The translations under genes and the position numbers were made by a program. From the NCBI GenBank assembly GCA_002299245.1, contig DBOI01000043.1, positions 4,952 through 12,312 of the forward strand: a stretch of 7,361 nucleotides of DNA. Direction: 5' to 3'. The stretch comes from Hydrogenovibrio sp. UBA650 (GTDB lineage: Bacteria; Pseudomonadota; Gammaproteobacteria; Thiomicrospirales; Thiomicrospiraceae). Positions 1 to 5,577 of this stretch are shown here, in pieces. Every line of letters begins with the position of its first letter. Within the stretch, counting starts at the first letter, position 1. Under the pieces are notes generated by a model. The model did not search any database, had not been told where the DNA came from, and was given only the letters and a program-made list of their open reading frames with translations.

Positions 1-115
1 TTGGACCAAACTGCTTACATGGCCCACACCATTCTGCCCAGAAATCAAAAATAACGATGTCGTTATTGTTGATAGTGTCTTCAAACTGGTCGGTTTTTAA
101 ATTTAATACTGCCAT
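1..115 (-). CDS. Thioredoxin-family protein, N-terminal 38 residues (runs off left edge)
   Basis: This is the first 38 codons of a minus-strand gene; the 3' part lies outside the window. The translation has the thioredoxin beta-alpha-beta start and an FWAEWCGPCK active site, with the redox cysteines at residues 30 and 33. Proteins with this CGPC site reduce disulfides in the cytoplasm, and no signal peptide precedes the fold. The ATG (113-115) has a good AAGGA Shine-Dalgarno sequence on the minus strand (complement of 122-126). It lies 64 bp downstream of the fumC stop on the same strand with no clear terminator between, so co-transcription with fumC is plausible. A short thioredoxin (about 105-110 residues) and a longer thioredoxin-like co-chaperone cannot be told apart from this fragment. 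Confidence 0.88.
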   Translation of the reverse strand, partial: MAVLNLKTDQFEDTINNNDIVIFDFWAEWCGPCKQFGP

Positions 116-179
116 GTTAATTCCTTTGATTGTAAGTTGGTGCTAAAGTAAATTTAATTATAACTAGATAGAGTCTGCA

Positions 180-1583
180 TTATATGGAAGGGTTTCCACC
201 TTCGGTTAGTAATGCTGGGTTCAAATATTGTTTTAGAGTTACTTCATCCATATCGGTCATTTCCATAGCAACTTCAAGTACAGGACGTCCGGATTTGTAG
301 GCCTCTTTGGCTATTGCCGCGCCTTTTTCATAACCAACAACAGTATTCAATGCAGTGACAAGAATTGGATTGACGTCTAACGCCTTTTGGATATTTTGGG
401 TGTTAACAGTAAAACCCTTTATTGCAAGATCTGCAAGTTGAATCGACGCTGAAGTAGCAATTTCGATACTCTGTAATAAATTGTAGGCGACCATTGGTAG
501 CATGACATTGAGCTGGAAGTTACCAGATTGCGCACCGACTGTAATTGCGGTGTGGTTGCCCATAATTTGAGCTGCAACCATCGCTACCGATTCAGGAATA
601 ACTGGGTTAACTTTACCGGGCATAATCGAACTACCAGGTTGTAGCGCCGGTAGTTGAATTTCTCCAAGGCCTGCCAGAGGTCCTGAATTCATCCAGCGCA
701 AGTCATTGGCTATTTTCATCAGACTAGCTGCAAGTACATTAATTTGCCCGCTTAATTCTAAAGCGGTATCTTGCGAGCTTAGACCGATAAATAGGTTATC
801 CATCGGCTCGAATTCTATTGCAGTTATGGTTGCAAGGTTAGCGGCAACCAGCCTGCCAAACTCAGGGTCGGCATTAACTCCTGTGCCTACAGCGGTTCCA
901 CCTTGTGGTAATTTTTGAATACGTTTTTGGGTGTCTTTAAGGCGCTCAATATTGTCATTGATTTGAGCACGCCAAGCGGCGAGTTCTTGACTGATTTTAA
1001 CTGGCATTGCATCCATTAAATGAGTGCGCCCGGTTTTAACAATGTCTGCCAGCTCTTGTTCACGTTTTTCAATCGTATCGGTCAAGTGTTGCAGGGCCGG
1101 CAGCAAAGTCTCTTCAAGAGCAATAGAAGCGGCGACATGAGTCGCAGTAGGGATAACATCATTTGAGCTTTGGCTCATATTGAGGTCATCATTTGGGTGT
1201 ATATCTATGCCTGTTAAATTGGTTGCCAATGTTGCCAAAACTTCGTTGGCATTCATATTGGTACTGGTTCCAGATCCTGTTTGAAAAACATCTATAGGGA
1301 ATTGCTCAAGATGATTGCCTTGAATCACTTCTTTGGCCGCGGTTTGGATGGCTTCAGCCTTAGCTTCGCTAATTAGACCCAGTTCGCGATTACTATCCGA
1401 ACAGGCGAATTTTACATAGCATAGCGCTTGGATAAATGTTTTTGGCATAGGCATGCCACTGATTGGAAAATTATTAATTGCGCGCTGGGTTTGAGCGCCG
1501 TAGAGTGCATTTTCAGGCACTTCAAGGCTTCCCATGCTATCGGTTACGGTTCGAGTCCCAGAGGATAAGTTGTTAGCTGACAT
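180..1583 (-). CDS. fumC: Fumarate hydratase class II (fumarase C)
   Basis: The 467-residue product interconverts fumarate and (S)-malate in the TCA cycle and acts as a cytoplasmic homotetramer. It belongs to the oxygen-stable, iron-sulfur-free class II fumarases of the aspartase/fumarase superfamily, and its length equals that of E. coli FumC. Visible motifs are the substrate loop GSGTSTNMNANEV (103-115), HPNDDLNMSQSSND (129-142), TGRTH with the catalytic-region His188, and the family signature GSSIMPGKVNP (317-327) with Ser318, Lys324 and Asn326. These last residues fall at the E. coli numbers. MPGK in the signature favours fumarase over aspartase, which usually has MPAK, although the following VIPE also occurs in aspartases. 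The ATG (1581-1583) is preceded by a purine-rich AAGAAAAG rather than a strong Shine-Dalgarno sequence. The gene is divergent from the histidine kinase and may be co-transcribed with the thioredoxin-family gene downstream. Confidence 0.96.
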   Translation of the reverse strand: MSANNLSSGTRTVTDSMGSLEVPENALYGAQTQRAINNFPISGMPMPKTFIQALCYVKFACSDSNRELGLISEAKAEAIQTAAKEVIQGNHLEQFPIDVFQTGSGTSTNMNANEVLATLATNLTGIDIHPNDDLNMSQSSNDVIPTATHVAASIALEETLLPALQHLTDTIEKREQELADIVKTGRTHLMDAMPVKISQELAAWRAQINDNIERLKDTQKRIQKLPQGGTAVGTGVNADPEFGRLVAANLATITAIEFEPMDNLFIGLSSQDTALELSGQINVLAASLMKIANDLRWMNSGPLAGLGEIQLPALQPGSSIMPGKVNPVIPESVAMVAAQIMGNHTAITVGAQSGNFQLNVMLPMVAYNLLQSIEIATSASIQLADLAIKGFTVNTQNIQKALDVNPILVTALNTVVGYEKGAAIAKEAYKSGRPVLEVAMEMTDMDEVTLKQYLNPALLTEGGNPSI

Positions 1584-1604
1584 TGTAGTTTTCTTTTCTT
1601 AAGT

Positions 1605-1634
1605 TCTATATTTTGAGCGTTTTGCGTGGCTCAA
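1605..1634 (-). promoter_or_regulatory. Candidate sigma-70 promoter for fumC, overlapping a dyad
   Basis: On the minus strand, TTGAGC (complement of 1629-1634; 4 of 6 matches to the -35 consensus) is followed after 18 bp by TATAGA (complement of 1605-1610; 4 of 6 matches to the -10). Initiation would give a leader of roughly 15-20 nt before the fumC ATG. The -35 hexamer is one arm of a perfect inverted repeat, TTGAGC-N10-GCTCAA (1613-1634). A regulator bound there would overlap RNA polymerase. The consensus match is only moderate, so this is a candidate. Confidence 0.35.
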
Positions 1635-1700
1635 TAATGCCGAATTTTTGTATTCGTGTTTTAATATGTTTTGTATTTTTCAGCCGCCTATTTTATCACT

Positions 1701-1724
1701 TTGATAGTCAATAGACCCGGTCTA
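1701..1724. repeat. Two adjacent short dyads upstream of the histidine kinase start
   Basis: TTGA-TAG-TCAA (1701-1711) is followed directly by TAGACC-C-GGTCTA (1712-1724). The second has perfect 6-bp arms around one central base. They end 27 bp before the kinase ATG at 1752. Their position suits an operator in the leader, or they may be chance. I see no well-spaced sigma-70 hexamer pair here: TTGATA (1701-1706) and TCTAAT (1721-1726) are only 14 bp apart. Confidence 0.3.
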
Positions 1725-1751
1725 ATTTTGTTAGTTTCATTTGTAGGTTCT

Positions 1752-3866
1752 ATGGCCAAATCCAAATCCTCAAAAAAATCAAAGCAACTATGCGATGCCC
1801 TTGCTAAACAGGTTTTTGAAGATAGCTTGTGGTGGAGTTATGAACGAGTTGGAAGTGATGAGTTAATTAACCTTTCTTCAGCTTTAAGCAAGGCTCTGGG
1901 GCGTGAAGTGTCTTCTTTGAAAGATATTATGGGCAAATATGCAACGTCACAGCTAAAGTTAAAAATAGATGATGCTATTGAAAATTACCGGGACAATCGA
2001 GCAGAGCAAGATCTTCGTTTTGTAGCTAGTTTTGAAACCGTTCATGGTAAGCGTTCTTATCAAAACCAAATGCGAGTTTTTGAGATCTCCGACAAACTCA
2101 TTGTCTGGTCAAGCTGTGTTGATGTCACAGAGATGGTTGAACTCGAAAGGGAGATGGTTGATGCGCAAGGCCGTCTGACACTGGCACAGGTAATTGAGAG
2201 ACAAAAATTCCTAGAAGATCAAAACCGGGTTATTAAGGATTCCTACGCAAGGCAATCACGTTTTCTGGCTTGGATCAGCCATGAATTGCGTTCGCCTCTG
2301 CTTGGTATAAGTAGTTTGGTTAAAAGGTTAAAAAAATTGGTTGGCGATTCTGTTGAAGCATCGGCTATGTTACGTACAATTAATATGACTGCAGAGCAGT
2401 CAACATACCTAGTCAATGACATTCTTACCTTCTCTCAAACTGAATATGATTCGATTAAGCTCCACCCAACTAAAGTAGAACTCTCAGAACTTTTGGAAAA
2501 TGTTAAGCAGTTGACCAAGTCGATTGCAAATGACAAGGGCCTCAATTTATCAATGGTTCAATTAACCGAGCATGACTCAGTCTATGTTGATTCGGTTAGG
2601 CTTACTCAGATTTTGATTAATCTTATTATCAATGGAATTAAGTTTACTCAGTATGGAGGGGTTAATCTTGAAGTTAAAGAGGTTAAACCGAATATTTATC
2701 TGTTTAGAGTTAGCGACTCCGGAGAAGGTATCGCCAGGGCAAGGTTGGAAGAGATTTTTGAGCCTTTCGCACAAGTAGACAGTCTAGAATCTAGTCAAAT
2801 TCAGCGGCGTTCTCCAGGGGCCGGTTTGGGTTTGTTTGTTGTTAAACAACTTGTGGAGTTGATGGGGGGCAAAATTGATGTTTCCTCATTGAAAAATGTT
2901 GGTACTCAGTTCCGATTTGAGTTGAATTTAGAATCAGCCGTTCAGAGTAATTTGGCAGATAAGAGTTCTCAAAGCTTAGAAACTGGAAATGTCGGTTTTA
3001 GTTACGATGATGAAGGCAGCTTTGCAGAGTCTAATGATAATTCTAAGCTAGTTGTCTTAGTTGCTGATGACTCAGAAATTAATCGAATGGTAATTATTGG
3101 CTATTTAGAAGATTTTGATTGTGAAGTGGTTGAAGCTAAAGATGGAATGATTGCTTGGGAAAAGTTGCAAGAACAGCAGTTTGATTATGTTTTGTTAGAC
3201 ATTCAGATGCCAATTATGGATGGAATTGAAGTGGCACGAAATCTACACGATGCATTTCAAAATGGAGCACAGCCGAATTTAAAAGGAGTGTTTGCTATTA
3301 CTGCTGGGGGAGAAGTTGATGGTTTCGAGACTGATTCTGATGTCCTGGTTTCTGGAGTCTTTGATCAGTGGTTAGTGAAGCCGGTAAATAAAAGTCAGAT
3401 TTGTGATCTGCTAAACACAGATTATAGAAATAAGCCTCAACCAACTAATTCACTGGGGTCAGAACCCCAAGAACATTTCCAGAGTCGTTCAGAAAAAATG
3501 ACGGCTAGAAGCGACTTAGATAATAATATTTTTGCTCCAACAGTCACTGATATCCCCTCACAATTTCAAAAGTTGATACCGGCTTATATCTCTGAAATGC
3601 AGCAATGCTTGGAGCAGGCAAACGACATGATTTCAATTGATGACAATGCGGCATTAAGTAAGCTGGCACATTACATGAAAGGTAATGCAATGCTGTTTCA
3701 ACTCAATGGGGTGGTTGAACTTTGTAAACAGTTAGAATTAGCTCAGGTTGTATCGAATAGTCACAAGGCTCGCCCACAGGACAGCGAAAAAATCGTAGAA
3801 AAAATCCATTTAGCCATCAAAAGTCTTGAGAAGTCTATGTCTATTGGTCATAATACAGATTATTGA
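1752..3866 (+). CDS. Soluble hybrid sensor histidine kinase (PAS-like, HisKA, HATPase, REC, Hpt)
   Basis: This 704-residue kinase senses a signal and passes phosphate along an internal relay to a partner regulator. In order: a PAS-like sensor (about 25-125, ending in a PAC-like DVTE); a coiled-coil helix (about 128-170); HisKA with SHELRSPL and phospho-acceptor His177; and HATPase_c with Asn294 in an N-box reading NLIINGIKFT, a G1 box SDSGEGI and a G2 box GAGLGLF. Then come a receiver with acidic Asp439/Asp440, phospho-acceptor Asp483 (LLDIQMP), Thr517 and Lys543, a polar linker (about 555-598), and an Hpt domain with His640 in AHYMKGNA. The ATG at 1752 has only a weak TAGG Shine-Dalgarno. 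A TTG at 1671 would add 27 hydrophobic residues but lacks a ribosome site, and short dyads lie in that stretch, so I prefer 1752. From there no membrane segment or signal peptide is seen. The ligand is unknown. The response regulator 54 bp downstream is the evident partner. Confidence 0.92.
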   Translation: MAKSKSSKKSKQLCDALAKQVFEDSLWWSYERVGSDELINLSSALSKALGREVSSLKDIMGKYATSQLKLKIDDAIENYRDNRAEQDLRFVASFETVHGKRSYQNQMRVFEISDKLIVWSSCVDVTEMVELEREMVDAQGRLTLAQVIERQKFLEDQNRVIKDSYARQSRFLAWISHELRSPLLGISSLVKRLKKLVGDSVEASAMLRTINMTAEQSTYLVNDILTFSQTEYDSIKLHPTKVELSELLENVKQLTKSIANDKGLNLSMVQLTEHDSVYVDSVRLTQILINLIINGIKFTQYGGVNLEVKEVKPNIYLFRVSDSGEGIARARLEEIFEPFAQVDSLESSQIQRRSPGAGLGLFVVKQLVELMGGKIDVSSLKNVGTQFRFELNLESAVQSNLADKSSQSLETGNVGFSYDDEGSFAESNDNSKLVVLVADDSEINRMVIIGYLEDFDCEVVEAKDGMIAWEKLQEQQFDYVLLDIQMPIMDGIEVARNLHDAFQNGAQPNLKGVFAITAGGEVDGFETDSDVLVSGVFDQWLVKPVNKSQICDLLNTDYRNKPQPTNSLGSEPQEHFQSRSEKMTARSDLDNNIFAPTVTDIPSQFQKLIPAYISEMQQCLEQANDMISIDDNAALSKLAHYMKGNAMLFQLNGVVELCKQLELAQVVSNSHKARPQDSEKIVEKIHLAIKSLEKSMSIGHNTDY

Positions 3867-3920
3867 AAATGCAGAATTCCTATTTAATTAAGTAAAAATA
3901 ATAGTTTAGAGAAATATACT

Positions 3921-4568
3921 ATGTCGGAAAAAATCACGGTACTTTTGGCTGAAGATCATGCACTAGTAAGAGCAGGATTTAAATCTATTCTTGATGCTGA
4001 AGCTGATATTGATGTTATCGCAGAAGCAGAGGACGGTTTAGAGTGTCTAGAGTTAATTAGAGCCAAGTCGCCAAACGTTGTGCTATTGGACTTATCAATG
4101 CCAAAACTGAGCGGTGTGAATGCAATTACTCACATTCAGAAACGCTACTCAGATACTAAGGTGATTGTTCTTACCGCTGCCGAGACAGTGAATGTTTGGC
4201 GTGAAGTTTTAGAGATGGGAATTGATGGTATTGCCATGAAATCTGTTTCTCCTAAAGAGTTGGTTAAAGGTATTCACAGCGTCATGCAGGGTGATACTTT
4301 CATGCATTCAGAAATTCAACCAATTCTTGAAGCCGAAGCCGGTTTAACAAATAAACGACTTTCAGTTCGTGAAAAGCAGGTGGTTAAGTTGGTTGCAGAA
4401 GGCTACAAAACAAAAGAGATTGCTGAGATGCTGGAGATTAGTGATCGAACTGTTTCCAAGCACCGTGAGAACCTGATGACAAAAATGGGGATCACCTCAA
4501 CAGCTGAACTGACTAATTATGCTAATGAATCTGGCTTAACAAAGGTTGGTCTGGAAGAGATAGAATAA
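3921..4568 (+). CDS. NarL/LuxR-family response regulator
   Basis: This 215-residue transcription factor has an N-terminal receiver (about 4-120) and a C-terminal LuxR-type helix-turn-helix (about 145-205). The receiver shows acidic Glu11/Asp12, phospho-acceptor Asp57 in VVLLDLSMP, Thr85 and Lys107. The DNA-binding domain carries the classic pattern LSVREKQVVKLVAEGYKTKE, then ISDRTVSKHRENLMTKMG. Phosphorylation of Asp57 is expected to control dimerisation and DNA binding. It lies 54 bp after the hybrid kinase, with no terminator between, and an AGAGA Shine-Dalgarno precedes the ATG. The kinase's Hpt domain (His640) is the likely phosphodonor, as in EvgS/EvgA- and BvgS/BvgA-type relays. Target genes are not evident from the window. 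All key residues are intact, and the gene is followed by a strong terminator. Confidence 0.95.
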   Translation: MSEKITVLLAEDHALVRAGFKSILDAEADIDVIAEAEDGLECLELIRAKSPNVVLLDLSMPKLSGVNAITHIQKRYSDTKVIVLTAAETVNVWREVLEMGIDGIAMKSVSPKELVKGIHSVMQGDTFMHSEIQPILEAEAGLTNKRLSVREKQVVKLVAEGYKTKEIAEMLEISDRTVSKHRENLMTKMGITSTAELTNYANESGLTKVGLEEIE

Positions 4569-4592
4569 GTATATAACCATTCATTTCTAAAT

Positions 4593-4622
4593 AAAAAAGG
4601 CGGTTTTAAAACCGCCTTTTTT
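4593..4622. terminator. Bidirectional intrinsic terminator between convergent genes
   Basis: This is a perfect 30-bp palindrome: six A, GGCGG, TTTTAAAA, CCGCC, six T. In RNA the GGCGGTT and AACCGCC arms (4599-4605 and 4610-4616) pair around a 4-nt loop and are followed by six U. Because the A run mirrors the T run, the same structure terminates transcription from either side. It starts 24 bp after the response regulator stop and ends 25 bp before the minus-strand DUF5610-like stop. Confidence 0.95.
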
Positions 4623-4647
4623 GTTGGTGCTAGATCTCTATGATTAT

Positions 4648-5373
4648 TTATGAATTTTGGTTAACTTGTTCTGTTTCTGCTGATGGTGCTAAGTTAGCCA
4701 GAAAGTCCTTTTGAAAACCCTGCATCCCTGCCTGAACCAGATCATAGGTGGTTTCAATATTCTCGGCAATGGTTCCTTCGAGAACTTTAAGTTCATCGAG
4801 AATACCTTTTGCCTCATCAAACCCCTGAGTTAAACCTCCTCCAACAACATCCATGAAGTGATTCATTAGAGCTTCACCTTCAAGTTCCGGATGAGCGTTT
4901 TGAAAACCGCTTAAAAACGCCGTGGCACCATCAACAATTCTTTTTGCAGTGTTTTCAGGAGTCCAATACTCCATACCACCTTGCGCCTGAAGGGCTTCTT
5001 CACTGATAGGAGCATATCCAGGCAGGTTGGACTGCTGTTCGCCTTCCGAGCCTTCAACCTGTGTTTGAGCATATTCCGGCATCTGCCCCATAAGGATTTC
5101 ATTAAGCTTGGCAATGGCTGACTGGTATGTCATTCTCATCGCACTCTGCTCAGTCGTTGAGCCGTCACCAAATAGATGGGCGACCAGGCTAGCCTGTTGT
5201 TCTACGCGCATCTCAGACTTAGTCATTAAGATGTTCTCTGATTGTTGTCCAGCTTTTTGAGCACTATTGAGCTCTGACTCTGATTTGTTAGTTTGGAGTA
5301 TGTCTTGTGTTTTTAGCTGATCAAGTTTCTGGTAGCTTTGAATTGCACCAAGGTTGTTTGTTTCTAAGGTCAT
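4648..5373 (-). CDS. DUF5610-like protein, probably sigma-28 controlled
   Basis: This 241-residue protein has no known function. Residues about 75-225 resemble what I remember of the DUF5610 family of gammaproteobacteria, notably YWTPENTAKRIVDGA (136-150), HPELEGEALM (161-170), GGGLTQGFDEAKGILDEL (178-195) and IETTYDLVQAG (206-216). A Pfam search is needed to confirm this. The first 60 residues and the tail are rich in Q, N, S, T and E and look flexible. The protein contains no cysteine, signal peptide, membrane segment or recognisable catalytic motif. Start choice is firm: GAGGTGA (complement of 5380-5386) sits 6 bp before the ATG. A close match to a flagellar sigma-28 promoter lies about 65 bp upstream, so I infer expression with late flagellar/chemotaxis genes and a role linked to motility. 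The gene stands alone, convergent with the response regulator and divergent from prfB. Confidence 0.8.
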   Translation of the reverse strand: MTLETNNLGAIQSYQKLDQLKTQDILQTNKSESELNSAQKAGQQSENILMTKSEMRVEQQASLVAHLFGDGSTTEQSAMRMTYQSAIAKLNEILMGQMPEYAQTQVEGSEGEQQSNLPGYAPISEEALQAQGGMEYWTPENTAKRIVDGATAFLSGFQNAHPELEGEALMNHFMDVVGGGLTQGFDEAKGILDELKVLEGTIAENIETTYDLVQAGMQGFQKDFLANLAPSAETEQVNQNS

Positions 5374-5379
5374 TTCTGG

Positions 5380-5386
5380 TCACCTC
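5380..5386 (-). promoter_or_regulatory. Strong Shine-Dalgarno sequence of the DUF5610-like gene
   Basis: The minus strand reads GAGGTGA, a seven-base match to the anti-Shine-Dalgarno end of 16S rRNA, 6 bp before the ATG at 5371-5373. It is the best ribosome-binding site in the window, fixes the start codon and suggests high translation. Confidence 0.85.
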
Positions 5387-5438
5387 TTTCCAACGATTAA
5401 ACTCTAATCCGGAACTTAGTTATATTGTTACATGTAAT

Positions 5439-5465
5439 TTATCGGCATAGATAATTAATTCTTGA
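5439..5465 (-). promoter_or_regulatory. Sigma-28 (FliA)-type promoter of the DUF5610-like gene
   Basis: On the minus strand, TCAAGAAT (complement of 5458-5465) is followed by exactly 11 bp and then GCCGATAA (complement of 5439-5446). The enterobacterial FliA consensus is TAAAGTTT-N11-GCCGATAA. The -10 box matches 8 of 8, the spacing is exact, and the -35 matches 5 of 8. From memory, the TCAAG core is the form common at pseudomonad FliA promoters. Predicted initiation near 5430-5433 would leave a leader of about 60 nt ending in the strong Shine-Dalgarno sequence. Position, strand and spacing all fit, but this has not been tested. Confidence 0.72.
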
Positions 5466-5509
5466 GTAAAAAATTAATCAAACTTCTTGCCTTGATAAGG
5501 GTTAAATTA

Positions 5510-5530
5510 AGGAAAAAACAGTGGTTTCCT
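5510..5530. repeat. Inverted repeat in the -35 region of the prfB promoter candidate
   Basis: AGGAAA (5510-5515) and TTTCCT (5525-5530) form perfect 6-bp arms separated by 9 bp. The dyad lies just upstream of the candidate extended -10, where a -35 hexamer would be. It could be an operator; in such an AT-rich gap it could also be chance. Confidence 0.25.
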
Positions 5531-5538
5531 GTTATGAT
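5530..5538 (+). promoter_or_regulatory. Candidate extended -10 promoter for prfB-lysS
   Basis: TG-T-TATGAT (TG at 5530-5531, TATGAT at 5533-5538) fits the extended -10 form, with 5 of 6 matches to TATAAT. No good -35 hexamer lies 16-18 bp upstream, which is tolerated when the TG extension is present. Initiation near 5545 would give a leader of about 33 nt before the prfB ATG. Confidence 0.42.
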
Positions 5539-5577
5539 TTGCGCTGTTTTAAATAAGCTTATTTGAGTGTGATAACA

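Noticed and set aside
706..918. 70-codon plus-strand open frame inside fumC
   Set aside because: It is wholly antisense to the clearly coding fumC, has no family resemblance and no supported start; it is a by-product of the fumC reading frame.
1638..1647. GCCGA on the plus strand upstream of the kinase as a second sigma-28 promoter
   Set aside because: Only GCCGA of the -10 box matches, and the expected -35 position reads TTTTGCGT, unlike the consensus.
2577..2774. 65-codon minus-strand open frame inside the kinase gene
   Set aside because: It lies antisense to the conserved HATPase domain and shows no recognisable protein features.
4911..5114. 67-codon minus-strand frame overlapping the DUF5610-like gene
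   Set aside because: It is an alternative frame of the same strand inside a gene with a strong ribosome site; its product is arginine/lysine-rich noise.
5551..5564. Perfect 14-bp palindrome AAATAAGCTTATTT in the prfB leader
   Set aside because: It is AT-rich, has no loop for a stable RNA hairpin and resembles no operator I know; chance is a sufficient explanation.
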